A stretch of DNA of 64,000 bases from Luteimonas sp. BLCC-B24 (GTDB lineage Bacteria > Pseudomonadota > Gammaproteobacteria > Xanthomonadales > Xanthomonadaceae), in contig NZ_JAQQGN010000006.1 in the NCBI RefSeq assembly GCF_028550595.1, positions 124,001 to 188,000 on the forward strand, in the 5' to 3' direction. Below the pieces are notes generated by a model that saw only the letters and a program-made list of their open reading frames with translations, was not told the origin of the DNA and searched no databases. Both the position numbers and the translations under genes were made by a program. Position 1 is the stretch's first letter. Each line of letters starts with the position of its first letter. Positions 29,186 to 39,532 of this stretch are shown here, piece after piece.

Positions 29186-29407
29186 ATGGATCAACCCGAC
29201 GTCATCGCCCAGTTGCACCGACTGACGTCGCGCGTGGAGACGTTGATCGAGCGCGTGCGCGTGCTCAGCGACGAGAACCGCAGCCTGCGTCAGCAGCAGG
29301 AACAGATCGTCGGCGAACGCGCCCAGTTGCTGTCCAAGAACGAGCAGGCCCGGTCGCGGGTCGAGGCGATGATCGCGCGCCTGAAATCCCTGGAGCAGCA
29401 CACGTGA
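29186..29407 (+). CDS. TIGR02449 family coiled-coil protein (ZapB-like)
   Basis: 73 residues that are almost entirely a heptad-repeat coiled coil (LHRLTSRVETLIERVRVL then SDENRSLRQQQEQIVGERA). Resembles the TIGR02449 family, small proteins encoded directly upstream of zapA in gammaproteobacteria and structurally like ZapB. A role in Z-ring organisation is inferred from context. Start ATG 29186 (GTG at 29183 possible). Its stop overlaps the zapA start by four bases. Confidence 0.88.
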   Translation: MDQPDVIAQLHRLTSRVETLIERVRVLSDENRSLRQQQEQIVGERAQLLSKNEQARSRVEAMIARLKSLEQHT

Positions 29408-29706
29408 GCGGAACCAGCGAAGCGGTCAGCGTGCGGGTGCTCGATCGTGAATACACGGTCGGCGTGGCACCGGACGAACGCGACAGCCTGATGGCGGCGG
29501 CACGTCTGCTCGATGCGCGCATGCGCGAGATCCGCGGTGCGAACCGCATGGCCGCGGTCGATCGGGTCGCGATTCTGGCCGCGCTCAATCTCGCCCACGA
29601 GCTGCAGCAGCTGCGCGACACCGGAAGCGGCGACAGCCGCGCCGTGGCCGAGGCCGTGGGCGCGCTGCACCGTCGCCTGGACGCGTTCGACGCCGAGGCG
29701 CGATGA
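29404..29706 (+). CDS. zapA: Cell division protein ZapA
   Basis: FtsZ-binding protein that bundles protofilaments at mid-cell. 100 residues with GTG start overlapping the previous stop (GTGA). The N-terminal domain VSVRVLDREYTVGVAPDERD and DARMREIRG match ZapA, followed by the long dimerisation helix (DRVAILAALNLAHELQQLRD). Followed by 6S RNA, the conserved zapA-ssrS-fau arrangement. Confidence 0.95.
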   Translation: MSGTSEAVSVRVLDREYTVGVAPDERDSLMAAARLLDARMREIRGANRMAAVDRVAILAALNLAHELQQLRDTGSGDSRAVAEAVGALHRRLDAFDAEAR

Positions 29707-29775
29707 GCGCCTTCGCAGCACAGCGACACGCCTGAATCGTCGACATCCCCGGCGCATCCGGACCGACGAACGGGC

Positions 29776-29803
29776 TTGGCCCCCTGCGTCCAGCGGCTAT
29801 ACT
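29776..29803 (+). promoter_or_regulatory. Promoter of 6S RNA
   Basis: TTGGCC (29776-29781) and TATACT (29798-29803), 16 bases apart; the predicted start near 29811 agrees with the expected 5' end of 6S RNA. Confidence 0.75.
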
Positions 29804-29810
29804 GCGCCTG

Positions 29811-29998
29811 CGTTCTCTGCCGTGTCCGACAGCGAGCAAAACATTCGCCTTGTCCCTTAAGAACGACACCGGGGATGTCAGGAAACCGGGAGTGCCAGTC
29901 CGCCCTCGAGCGGGAAGCCCGAAGGAATCCCAGCGTTCCCACTTGAACCTCGGGTTCAAGGTCGTTTCGCACGCATCGACACTGGCGGAGGACGTACT
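29811..29998 (+). ncRNA. ssrS: 6S RNA
   Basis: 6S RNA mimics an open promoter and binds sigma-70 RNA polymerase, lowering its activity in stationary phase. The 5' end TCTCTGCCGTGTCCGA pairs with the 3' end TCGACACTGGCGGAGGA to form the closing stem, and the middle holds the large single-stranded bulge region (AGGAATCCCAGCGTTCCC). The length of about 185 bases is right. Lies between zapA and fau, the conserved locus, with its own promoter upstream and a run of six T at 29998-30003 behind it. Confidence 0.93.
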
Positions 29999-30052
29999 TT
30001 TTTCGATTCCGCCCGCCGCGTCGCCGGCACCACCGACGACGAGCCCGGCCGA

Positions 30053-30646
30053 ATGACCGCACGCCCCGCACTCCGCCGCCGCCTGCGCGACCAGCGCCGC
30101 GCGATGGCGCCTGCCGCGCGTATCGCGGCGGCGGACGGACTCGCCGCGCAACTGCTCGCGCTGTCCGGCCTGCCCGGGCGCGGGTACGTGGCCGGTTACT
30201 GGGCCACCGACGGCGAGATCGGTCTGCATGCCTTCCAGATGCGGCTGCCCGCCGGCCTGATCTATTGCCTGCCCGTGCTGCACGGCGATGCGCTGCGCTT
30301 CGCCCCTTGGCGCGCCGGCGATCCGCTGGTGACCAACCGGTACGGCATTCCGGAACCCGATATCGAGCCGGCCTCCGCGCTCGATGCGCATGCGATGGCG
30401 CTGGTGGTCACACCGCTGGTCGGATTCGACGCGCAGGGCCATCGCCTGGGCATGGGCGGCGGCTGGTATGACCGTACGTTCGCGTTCCGGCGCACGCAGG
30501 CGGCGCCCCCGTTGCTGGTGGGCGCGGCGTTCGCGCTCCAGCAGGTGGATGCGCTCGACGCCGCCGCGTGGGACGTGCCGCTGGATGCGATCTGCACCGA
30601 AGCGTCCACCTTGTTTCCCGCCCCGCCGACCGACGAGACGCGATGA
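30053..30646 (+). CDS. fau: 5-formyltetrahydrofolate cyclo-ligase
   Basis: ATP-dependent conversion of 5-formyl-THF to 5,10-methenyl-THF (folate one-carbon pool). 197 residues. The N-terminal basic stretch RPALRRRLRDQRRAM, VAGYWATDGEI and the C-terminal signature LGMGGGWYDRTFAF (substrate/ATP loop) are present. Directly downstream of 6S RNA, as in E. coli where the gene is ygfA. The stop overlaps the EVE-domain gene (ATGA). Confidence 0.95.
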   Translation: MTARPALRRRLRDQRRAMAPAARIAAADGLAAQLLALSGLPGRGYVAGYWATDGEIGLHAFQMRLPAGLIYCLPVLHGDALRFAPWRAGDPLVTNRYGIPEPDIEPASALDAHAMALVVTPLVGFDAQGHRLGMGGGWYDRTFAFRRTQAAPPLLVGAAFALQQVDALDAAAWDVPLDAICTEASTLFPAPPTDETR

Positions 30647-31119
30647 GCACCCGCAAGCGCTACTGGCTGATGAAGTCGGAACCCGAAGAGTTCTCCATCG
30701 ACGATCTGGAACGCGTCGGTACCGAGCCGTGGACCGGCGTGCGCAACTACCAGGCGCGCAATTTCATGCGCGACGGTATGCGAGTCGGCGACGAGATCTT
30801 CTTCTACCACTCCAACACCGACGTGCCGGGGATCTACGGCATCGCGTCGGTGGCGAGCGCGGCGTATCCGGACCCGACCCAGTTCAAGAAGACGTCGAAA
30901 TACTTCGACGAGAAGGCGACGCAGGAAACGCCGCGCTGGTTCATGGTCGACGTGGCCTACGTGCGCACGCTGGCCAATCCCATCCCGCTCGCCGAGATCC
31001 GTGAACACGCGGCCGATCTGGGCGAGGAGTTCGCGCTGATCCGCAAGGGTGCGCGCCTGTCGGTGCTGCCGGTCTCGACCGCGCAGTGGAAGCTGCTGTT
31101 GTCCCTGGAGAAGAAGTGA
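30643..31119 (+). CDS. EVE-domain protein
   Basis: 158 residues that are one EVE domain, a PUA-like fold that recognises modified bases in RNA or [19 protein letters not shown] and [21 protein letters not shown] are the family signatures, and [17 protein letters not shown] follows. The start at 30643 overlaps the fau stop by four bases. Stand-alone EVE proteins of this size are widely conserved; the ligand in bacteria is unproven. Confidence 0.94.
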   Translation: MSTRKRYWLMKSEPEEFSIDDLERVGTEPWTGVRNYQARNFMRDGMRVGDEIFFYHSNTDVPGIYGIASVASAAYPDPTQFKKTSKYFDEKATQETPRWFMVDVAYVRTLANPIPLAEIREHAADLGEEFALIRKGARLSVLPVSTAQWKLLLSLEKK

Positions 31120-31766
31120 TGAGCGAAGGCAAGCGCCTGGCGGCCGAGAAGGCGATCGATTACGTCGAGGACGGCATGATCGTCGGCGTGGGCACCGGAT
31201 CGACGGTCGCGTTCTTCATCGACGCGCTGGCGACGATCAAGCATCGCATCGACGGCGCGGTATCGAGCTCGGACCAGAGCACCGAACGCCTGCGCGGACA
31301 CGGCATCCAGGTGCTGGACCTCAACGCGACCGGCCCGCTGCCGCTGTATGTCGACGGCGCCGACGAGTGCGATCCGCACAAGCACCTGATCAAGGGCGGC
31401 GGCGCGGCGCTGACGCGCGAGAAGATCATCGCCGAGGCGAGCGCGACCTTCGTCTGCATCATCGACCCGGCCAAGCAGGTGCCGGTGCTCGGCGCGTTTC
31501 CGCTGCCGGTCGAAGTGATTCCGATGGCGCGCAGCCTCGTGGCGCGCGAGATCCTCGAGGCCACCGGCGGTCAGCCGGTCTGGCGCGAAGGGGTCAAGAC
31601 CGACAATGGCAACTGGGTGCTCGACATCCACGGCCTGTCGATCACCGACCCGGTGGCGCTCGAAGCCAGGCTCAACCAGATTCCAGGTGTCGTCAGCGTG
31701 GGCCTGTTCGCGCGTCGCAAGGCCGACGTGGTGATCGTGGGGACGGCGACGCCGACGGTGTTGTAA
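31119..31766 (+). CDS. rpiA: Ribose-5-phosphate isomerase A
   Basis: Interconverts ribose 5-phosphate and ribulose 5-phosphate in the pentose phosphate pathway. 215 residues. [13 protein letters not shown] (phosphate loop), [10 protein letters not shown] and [14 protein letters not shown] (catalytic Asp, Glu, Lys) are intact. The ATG at 31119 shares one base with the EVE stop, so fau-EVE-rpiA form one operon. Confidence 0.96.
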   Translation: MSEGKRLAAEKAIDYVEDGMIVGVGTGSTVAFFIDALATIKHRIDGAVSSSDQSTERLRGHGIQVLDLNATGPLPLYVDGADECDPHKHLIKGGGAALTREKIIAEASATFVCIIDPAKQVPVLGAFPLPVEVIPMARSLVAREILEATGGQPVWREGVKTDNGNWVLDIHGLSITDPVALEARLNQIPGVVSVGLFARRKADVVIVGTATPTVL

Positions 31767-32339
31767 CTCTCATGGGAAGGCAGGTCGCGCGAGATCGACC
31801 CGCTCGACATCGTTTAGAGCGCGGTGAACCAGGCGAGGCGCTGCAGTAGACCGGGCGTGGCGCCGGCCAGCCGTGGTGCGTTCCCGCGCCAGCCGCGCGC
31901 CTGAGCGCAAGCGCTCGGCCCTGCGACCCGGGCATCACCAGGAGCAGGACGCCCCGCCGCAGTCCGCCAGCCGGCCAGCGCAGACCGGCAGACACCTGCC
32001 GTTTCATGGCAAGCCAGCCGAAGCAGACGAGCAGGTTGAACCCGGCAGCGGCGTCACCGTTGCGGCGCGCGCCTGCCCCCAAGAGCGAGGTCGTTGATCG
32101 CCATGACGATCGCACTCCCGATTCCGAGACCGGCCACACGCGCGGTCGAGGCGCTGGCATAAGCGAACACCGGGGCCATGCGTGTCCCGGCGGCCGCAGC
32201 GCGCGCGGCGCGGCCTAGGCTCGGCCGGGCGCCACGGAACTCTGCATGCGCCCCAGGGGCCCTGCTGCGACTCGCGTGCGCCGGGCAAAGAAAAGCCCGC
32301 CTTGCGGCGGGCCTTTCGATCGCGTCCATCGTGCCGTAC
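31767..32339. other. 573-base gap between rpiA and rpoD
   Basis: No complete gene is supported. On the minus strand a stretch around 32054-32179 would encode a hydrophobic ASTARVAGLGIGSAIVMAIN and then shifts frame into FNLLVCFGWLAMKR, which could be a decayed small membrane-protein gene, but neither half is recognisable. The rpoD terminator occupies 32287-32312. Confidence 0.5.
32287..32312 (-). terminator. Intrinsic terminator of rpoD
   Basis: GCCCGCC (32295-32301) and GGCGGGC (32306-32312) form a 7-bp stem with a 4-base loop; on the minus strand it is followed by TTTTCTTT. It lies 28 bases after the rpoD stop. Confidence 0.9.
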
Positions 32340-34220
<1,881 letters not shown>

Positions 34221-34250
34221 GTGGCGCACCGTTGTAAAAGTGAACCCGTA

Positions 34251-34278
34251 ATTGTACCACCTGCGAGGCCGGGTTCAT
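34251..34278 (-). promoter_or_regulatory. Promoter of rpoD
   Basis: On the minus strand ATGAAC (34273-34278) and TACAAT (34251-34256) are 16 bases apart. TACAAT matches the -10 consensus at five of six positions. The -35 overlaps the last codons of dtd, so rpoD can be transcribed independently of dtd. Confidence 0.6.
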
Positions 34279-34712
34279 GCCCTGAGCAGGAAGGTGACCG
34301 GGCCGTCGTTGACCAGGCTGACCTCCATATGGGCACCGAAGCGGCCGGTTTCCACCCCGGGGTGGCGGTGGCGGCATGCGGTGACGAGCTGCGTGAAGAT
34401 CCGTTCAGCCTCGTCGGGCGCCGCGGCGGTGCTGAACCCGGGGCGATTGCCTGAACGGGTATCCGCCGCCAGCGTGAACTGGCTCACCAGCAACAGGCCT
34501 CCGCCGGTATCGGCCAGCGACCGGTTCATCCGCCCGGCCGCATCCGCGAACACGCGATAGGCGAGCAGGCGCTCGGCCATGCGGTCGACCTGCGCATCGG
34601 CGTCGCCGGGCTCGATGCCGACCAGCGCCAGCAGGCCGGCGCTGATACGTCCGACGACCTCCTCGCTCACCCGCACCTCGGCCCGGGTGACGCGCTGGAT
34701 CAGACTCAACAT
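34275..34712 (-). CDS. dtd: D-aminoacyl-tRNA deacylase
   Basis: Hydrolyses D-amino acids (and Gly mischarged on tRNA-Ala) from tRNA; cytoplasmic homodimer. 145 residues, exactly family length. [13 protein letters not shown] at the start, [12 protein letters not shown] (catalytic Ser-Gln-Phe-Thr) and the C-terminal cross-subunit motif NDGPVTF with the Gly-Pro pair are present. About 90 bases downstream of nadE on the same strand and 54 bases upstream of rpoD. Confidence 0.96.
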   Translation of the reverse strand: MLSLIQRVTRAEVRVSEEVVGRISAGLLALVGIEPGDADAQVDRMAERLLAYRVFADAAGRMNRSLADTGGGLLLVSQFTLAADTRSGNRPGFSTAAAPDEAERIFTQLVTACRHRHPGVETGRFGAHMEVSLVNDGPVTFLLRA

Positions 34713-34803
34713 GCGCGCCCGCGCCCCGCAGAAGCCCCGTCACGCGCGCGTCTGCGTGGACGCTGCGGCCGGCCGGTTCCGAGGCCGAAGGCGGGCCCGC
34801 CCC

Positions 34804-36441
34804 TCACCCCGAATACCGGTTGCTGATCGGATACCGCCGCTCGCGGCCGAACGCGCGGCGCGAGATCTTCGGCCCCGGCGCGGACTGGTGCCGTTTCCAT
34901 TCACTGGTGCGCACCAGGCGCAGCATGCGATCGACCATTGCGGGATCGAACCCGGCGGCGACGATTTCGTCGCGCGATTCCTCCTGGTCGACGAACCGCC
35001 GCAGGATCGCGTCGAGCACGTCGTAGGGCGGCAGCGAGTCCTGGTCGAGCTGATCGGCACGCAGTTCCGCCGAGGGCGGTCGGTCGATCACCGCCGGCGG
35101 GATCACCGGCGCGCCGCCCACCGTGTTGCGCCATTTCGCCAGGCCGAAGACCTCGGTCTTGTAGAGGTCCTTGATCGGCGCGTAGCCGCCGCACATGTCG
35201 CCGTAGATCGTCGCGTAGCCCACGGCGTACTCGCTCTTGTTGCCGGTGGTCAGCAGCAGGCCGCCGTGCTTGTTGGACAGGGCCATCATGATCGCGCCGC
35301 GGGTGCGCGACTGCAGATTTTCTTCGGCCACGTCCACGTCCTTGCCGCTGAAGGCGTCCGCCAGCGTATCGAGAAAGCCCTGGAACGGCGGCTCGATCGG
35401 AATGGTCAGCATGCGCACGCCGAGCGCCGCGCACTGCTCGGCCGCCAGGTCGTTGCTGAGGCCGGCGGTATAGCGCGAGGGCATACGTACCGCGGTCACG
35501 TTGTCCGCGCCCAGCGCATCGACCGCCATCGCCAGCACCACCGACGAATCGATGCCGCCCGACAGGCCCAGCCACGCCGTGGAGAAGCCGTTCTTGCCGC
35601 AGTAGTCGCGCGTGCCGCGCACCACCGCCCGCCAGGCCAGCGCGTCGATGCTCTCGTCGCCATCGTCCACCCAGAGTACCGGCGAAAACCGCCTGCTCGC
35701 GGGGTCGAAGTCCACCACCAGCCACTGGTCGTCGAACGCGACGGCCGCCGGATGCACGGTGCCGTCGGCATCGGCGACCACCGAGGCCCCATCGAACACC
35801 AGCGCATCCTGGCCGCCGACGACGTTGACGTAGGCCAGGGCCACACCGCTCTCGCGGCTGCGCTCGGCCAGCAGCGCGTCGCGCTGGCGATGCTTGCCGC
35901 GCTCGTAGGGCGAGGCATTGGGCACCACGACGACCTCGGCACCCGCGCGCGCGGTGTCGTCGAGCGGCTCGGGAAACCACAGGTCTTCGCAGATCACCAC
36001 GCCCACCTGCACACCGTTGACCTCGATCACGCAGGACCCGCCGTCGGGGTCGACGTGGAAATACCGCCGCTCGTCGAAGACGTTGTAGTTGGGCAATTCC
36101 CGCTTGCGGTAGGTGCGCTCGACCTTGCCGCCGCGCAGCACGCTGGCCGAGTTGTAGAGCACGCTGCCCGCCGATTCCGGCCAGCCCACCACCGCGACGA
36201 TGCCGTGCACGTCCTTGGCGATCTGCATCAGCGCCGCTTCGCAGTCGATCAGAAAGCCCGGGCGCATCAGCAGGTCTTCGGGCGGATAGCCGCTGATCGC
36301 GAGCTCCGGGAAGACCACCACGTGCGCGCCGTACTCGTCGCGGGCATGCGCGATCATCATCGCGATGCGTTCGGCGTTGCGGCCGACGTCACCGACCGGA
36401 AAGTCGAACTGGGCCAGGGCGATGCGGAGCGGTACGGTCAT
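34804..36441 (-). CDS. nadE: Glutamine-dependent NAD+ synthetase
   Basis: Last step of NAD synthesis: amidates deamido-NAD using ammonia from glutamine. 545 residues. N-terminal nitrilase-type glutaminase with the Glu-Lys-Cys triad in VFPELAISGYPPEDLL, RKRELPNYNVFDERRYF and VVICEDLWFPEP; C-terminal NAD synthetase with P-loop LGLSGGIDSSVVLAMAVDAL, TTGNKSEYAVGY and DMCGGYAPIKDL. Start ATG 36441 (MTVPLRIALAQFD), one base after the ccdB stop; no clear ribosome binding site of its own, so it may be coupled to ccdB. No other promoter is seen in front of it. Confidence 0.97.
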   Translation of the reverse strand: MTVPLRIALAQFDFPVGDVGRNAERIAMMIAHARDEYGAHVVVFPELAISGYPPEDLLMRPGFLIDCEAALMQIAKDVHGIVAVVGWPESAGSVLYNSASVLRGGKVERTYRKRELPNYNVFDERRYFHVDPDGGSCVIEVNGVQVGVVICEDLWFPEPLDDTARAGAEVVVVPNASPYERGKHRQRDALLAERSRESGVALAYVNVVGGQDALVFDGASVVADADGTVHPAAVAFDDQWLVVDFDPASRRFSPVLWVDDGDESIDALAWRAVVRGTRDYCGKNGFSTAWLGLSGGIDSSVVLAMAVDALGADNVTAVRMPSRYTAGLSNDLAAEQCAALGVRMLTIPIEPPFQGFLDTLADAFSGKDVDVAEENLQSRTRGAIMMALSNKHGGLLLTTGNKSEYAVGYATIYGDMCGGYAPIKDLYKTEVFGLAKWRNTVGGAPVIPPAVIDRPPSAELRADQLDQDSLPPYDVLDAILRRFVDQEESRDEIVAAGFDPAMVDRMLRLVRTSEWKRHQSAPGPKISRRAFGRERRYPISNRYSG

Positions 36442-36442
36442 G

Positions 36443-36757
36443 TCAGATGCCATGTGTGAGGAAGTCCAGAGCCTCGATGATGCGCGGTCGCTCGGCCGCC
36501 AGATCTGCAATCTGCCGGCCCAGGATCTGCATCGGTACGCAGGTGATCTGCGCGGTATCCATCACCATCGACTTGCCAGCAACCGGCAGCGCCGGCATCA
36601 GACGGGTGAGCAGGGGGCCGGCCTGCGCCTCCGGAATCAGCGGCACGACGACCCGCGACTCGACGATGTCGATCAGATCGCTCTGCACGTTCAACCAGCA
36701 AGGCACCTCACGACGCGACGCCGGATCGGCGTTGGCATAGACGCAGAACTGGCTCAT
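36443..36757 (-). CDS. ccdB: CcdB-family type II toxin
   Basis: CcdB of plasmid F poisons DNA gyrase. 104 residues (F CcdB has 101). The core aligns well: SQFCVYANAD, WLNVQSDLIDIVESRVVVPL and VPMQILGRQIADLAAERPRI. The C-terminus ends Leu-Thr-His-Gly-Ile, whereas F CcdB ends Met-Phe-Trp-Gly-Ile; the Trp-Gly-Ile tail is needed for gyrase poisoning (family knowledge), so one key residue differs. The start overlaps the ccdA stop by four bases. Directly upstream of nadE. Confidence 0.92.
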   Translation of the reverse strand: MSQFCVYANADPASRREVPCWLNVQSDLIDIVESRVVVPLIPEAQAGPLLTRLMPALPVAGKSMVMDTAQITCVPMQILGRQIADLAAERPRIIEALDFLTHGI

Positions 36758-37032
36758 TCCCCTGCCGCGTCCTTCAACGCTGTCTTGAATGCGCGCGCAC
36801 GCTCCCCGGCAAGCCCATCACGTGCGATACGGGCGTTATACGCGGCCATCGCCTCCCGATTGTCCTCCCTCCACTGCGCACGCCGCCGTGCGCGCACTTC
36901 GGCTTCCAGCGCTTTCTCGAGCGTGGCCGACAGGTTGATCTCGAGCGCCTTGGCCTCTTCGAGCAGACCCTGATTCACGCTCACATTGGTGGCGCGCTTG
37001 CCGTAACCGGCATAACCCTCACGAATGCGCAT
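36754..37032 (-). CDS. ccdA: CcdA-family type II antitoxin
   Basis: 92 residues. The N-terminus (about 10-55) fits a ribbon-helix-helix DNA-binding domain: ATNVSVNQGLLEEAKALEIN. The C-terminus, with RRRAQWREDNREAMAAYNAR, is the toxin-binding arm typical of CcdA (compare RWKAENQEGM in F). ATG at 37032 is chosen: GAGGA lies seven bases upstream and the promoter at 37059-37087 would start transcription near 37052, which excludes the in-frame ATG at 37056. Autoregulation by the CcdA-CcdB complex at the ATGCGCAT boxes is inferred. Confidence 0.9.
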   Translation of the reverse strand: MRIREGYAGYGKRATNVSVNQGLLEEAKALEINLSATLEKALEAEVRARRRAQWREDNREAMAAYNARIARDGLAGERARAFKTALKDAAGE

Positions 37033-37087
37033 GACGGAGTCCTCGTGGATGCGCATTCAATATGCGCATTGAAAAACACCCAGTCAA
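37025..37087 (-). promoter_or_regulatory. ccdAB promoter with three ATGCGCAT operator palindromes
   Basis: On the minus strand TTGACT (37082-37087) and CATATT (37059-37064) are 17 bases apart. The 8-bp palindrome ATGCGCAT occurs three times: 37062-37069 (spacer and -10), 37049-37056 (transcription start) and 37025-37032 (ending on the ccdA start codon). The promoter-proximal copy lies within a longer inverted repeat, TTCAAT...ATTGAA. This layout is what an autoregulated toxin-antitoxin operator would look like. Confidence 0.75.
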
Positions 37088-37194
37088 CCTCCCGTCTTGA
37101 AATCCCTGTGAGAGAGCGTGCTTGCGCGGGCGGTGAGCCGTTTCCAGGGCAGCGACATCGCGCGCGAGCGCGCCCTTGACGAAAGCCCGCCACG

Positions 37195-37217
37195 AAAAAG
37201 GCCGCCCGGAGGCGGCC
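37195..37217 (-). terminator. Intrinsic terminator of sucD
   Basis: GGCCGCC (37200-37206) and GGCGGCC (37211-37217) form a 7-bp stem with a 4-base loop, followed on the minus strand by TTTTTCG. It separates sucCD transcription from ccdAB. Confidence 0.9.
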
Positions 37218-37243
37218 TTCCCGAATCACGCCTTGCGGCGCGA

Positions 37244-38116
37244 TTACTTCACGAGCGCAGCGATCGCTTCGCCCAGGTCGCCCGGCGAGCGCACGGTCTT
37301 GACGCCCGCCGCTTCCATCGCCTTGAACTTGCCCTCGGCCGTGCCCGAGCCGCCCGAGGCGATCGCGCCGGCGTGGCCCATGCGCTTGCCCGGAGGGGCC
37401 GAGGCGCCGGCGATGAAGCCCACGACCGGCTTCTTGACGTGGTTCTTGATGTACTCGGCGCCGGCTTCCTCGGCGTCGCCGCCGATCTCGCCGACCATGA
37501 TGATGCCCAGCGTCTGCGGATCCTCGTTGAACAGCTTGAGGCAGTCGACGAAGTTCAGGCCGTTGATCGGGTCGCCACCGATGCCGATGACGGTCGACTG
37601 GCCGAGGCCCGCCGCGGTGGTCTGCTTGACCGCCTCATAGGTCAGCGTGCCCGAGCGCGACACGATGCCGATCTTGCCCGGCATGTGGATGTGGCCCGGC
37701 ATGATGCCGATCTTGCACTCGCCCGGCGTGATCACGCCCGGGCAGTTCGGACCGACCAGGGTGACGTCCGGGTGCGACTTCAGCACGTTCTTGACGCGCA
37801 GCATGTCGAGCACCGGAATGCCCTCGGTGATGCAGACGATGACCTTGATGCCGGCCGCGGCCGCTTCGAGGATCGCGTCGGCCGCGAACGGCGGCGGCAC
37901 GTAGATCACCGAGGCGTCGGCGCCGGTGGCCTCGACCGCTTCGCGCACGGTGTTGAACACCGGCAGGTTGATGTGCGTGGTGCCGCCCTTGCCCGGCGTG
38001 ACGCCGCCGACGACCTGGGTGCCGTATTCCACCATCTGGGTGGCGTGGAAGGTGCCCTGCTGGCCGGTGAAGCCCTGCACGATCACCTTGGTGTTCTTGT
38101 TGATCAGAACGCTCAT
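37244..38116 (-). CDS. sucD: Succinyl-CoA synthetase alpha subunit
   Basis: TCA cycle: succinyl-CoA + ADP/GDP + Pi to succinate, CoA and NTP. 290 residues. CoA-binding Rossmann region [15 protein letters not shown] and [18 protein letters not shown]; the phosphohistidine loop is [18 protein letters not shown] (His-Ala-Gly). Start [10 protein letters not shown] at 38116. Follows sucC on the same strand with a 94-base gap that holds no gene. Confidence 0.98.
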   Translation of the reverse strand: MSVLINKNTKVIVQGFTGQQGTFHATQMVEYGTQVVGGVTPGKGGTTHINLPVFNTVREAVEATGADASVIYVPPPFAADAILEAAAAGIKVIVCITEGIPVLDMLRVKNVLKSHPDVTLVGPNCPGVITPGECKIGIMPGHIHMPGKIGIVSRSGTLTYEAVKQTTAAGLGQSTVIGIGGDPINGLNFVDCLKLFNEDPQTLGIIMVGEIGGDAEEAGAEYIKNHVKKPVVGFIAGASAPPGKRMGHAGAIASGGSGTAEGKFKAMEAAGVKTVRSPGDLGEAIAALVK

Positions 38117-38210
38117 CTGTAAATCCTTCGCTGTCGCAGGCGCACCCGGAGGTGCTGCATCGCGTGGCGCGACGGCGGGCATGGCCCGCCCCTGCAGGTG
38201 ATATGTGGGA

Positions 38211-39371
38211 TCAGGCGGCTGCGGCGACGGCCTTCTTGGCGCCGTCGTTGATGTCGTCGGCGGCGGTGATGGCCAGGCCCGATTCGGCCAGCAGCTTCTT
38301 GCCCGCTTCGACGTTCGTGCCTTCCAGGCGCACGATCACCGGCACCTTGACGTCCACTTCCTTGACCGCGGCGATGATGCCTTCGGCAATCATGTCGCAG
38401 CGGACGATGCCGCCGAAGATGTTGACGAAGATCGCCTTGACCTTGTCCGAGGACAGGATGAGCTTGAACGCCTCGGTCACGCGCTCCTTGGTCGCGCCGC
38501 CGCCCACGTCGAGGAAGTTCGCCGGCGCGCCGCCGTTGAGCGCGATCACGTCCATCGTCGCCATGGCCAGGCCCGCGCCGTTGACCATGCAGCCGATGTT
38601 GCCGTCCATGGTCACGTAGTTCAGGTCGTACTCGCTGGCGCGCACTTCGGCCTCGTCTTCCTGCGAGGTGTCGCGCATCGCGGCCAGATCCTTGTGACGG
38701 AAGGTCGCGTTGTCGTCGTTGTTGACCTTGCCGTCGAGGGCGTAGAGGTCGCCGTTGTCCAGGATGGCCAGCGGGTTGAGCTCGACCAGCGCCAGATCCT
38801 TCTCGTTGAACAGGGTGTACAGGCCGCCCATGATCTTGGCGAGCTGGTTGGCCTGCTTGGCATTGAGGCCGATCTTGAAGCCGATGTCGCGGCCCTGGTA
38901 AGCCTGGAAGCCTTCGACGAAGTTGACGTTGAGCGTCTCGATCTTCTCCGGCGTCTCGGCAGCCACCTGCTCGATGTCCACGCCGCCCTCGCTGGAGACG
39001 ATGTAGGTGATCGACTGGGTGCCGCGGTCGACCAGCACCGACAGGTACAGTTCCTTGGCGATCTCGCCGGCCTCGGTGACCAGCACCAGGTTCACCGGCA
39101 GGGCGACGCCCGCCGACTGGTAGGTCGCCATCTTCGTGCCCAGCATGGCGGCGGCCGCGGCCTTCACGTCGTCGGTGGTCTTGCAGAACTTCACGCCGCC
39201 GGCCTTGCCGCGGCCGCCCGCGTGGATCTGGGCCTTGACCATCCAGGGGCCATCGCCCAGGGACTTCGCTGCTTCGACTGCTTCGTCGGCGGTGGACGCG
39301 ACGCGTCCGGCCGGCACGGGGATGCCGTAATCGGCAAACAACTGCTTCGCCTGGTATTCGTGGAAGTTCAT
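38211..39371 (-). CDS. sucC: Succinyl-CoA synthetase beta subunit
   Basis: ATP-grasp subunit of succinyl-CoA synthetase. 386 residues starting [35 protein letters not shown] binds the nucleotide, and [11 protein letters not shown] and [11 protein letters not shown] bind succinate/phosphate. Divergent from pilS; the promoter is read at 39448-39476. Confidence 0.98.
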   Translation of the reverse strand: MNFHEYQAKQLFADYGIPVPAGRVASTADEAVEAAKSLGDGPWMVKAQIHAGGRGKAGGVKFCKTTDDVKAAAAAMLGTKMATYQSAGVALPVNLVLVTEAGEIAKELYLSVLVDRGTQSITYIVSSEGGVDIEQVAAETPEKIETLNVNFVEGFQAYQGRDIGFKIGLNAKQANQLAKIMGGLYTLFNEKDLALVELNPLAILDNGDLYALDGKVNNDDNATFRHKDLAAMRDTSQEDEAEVRASEYDLNYVTMDGNIGCMVNGAGLAMATMDVIALNGGAPANFLDVGGGATKERVTEAFKLILSSDKVKAIFVNIFGGIVRCDMIAEGIIAAVKEVDVKVPVIVRLEGTNVEAGKKLLAESGLAITAADDINDGAKKAVAAAA

Positions 39372-39447
39372 GTGGGGTCCATCGGGTGGGAAATGATGCC
39401 GGCCGCGAGGCGGGCGCGCGGGGCGCCGGAGGCCGACCGGGCCCGCC

Positions 39448-39476
39448 ATTCTCGCGCATGCGGCGCCCCCGGGCAA
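39448..39476 (-). promoter_or_regulatory. Probable promoter of sucCD
   Basis: On the minus strand TTGCCC (39471-39476) and GAGAAT (39448-39453), 17 bases apart, about 75 bases upstream of the sucC start. Confidence 0.45.
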
Positions 39477-39498
39477 AACGGGCCCTCCGGCGCGTGCC

Positions 39499-39504
39499 TA
39501 TACT
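39499..39504 (+). promoter_or_regulatory. -10 element TATACT of pilS
   Basis: A five-of-six -10 match, 28 bases before the likely TTG start of pilS. No good -35 is visible. Confidence 0.45.
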
Positions 39505-39532
39505 GGCCGCTGTCTGCCCCACGGAGCGACCG

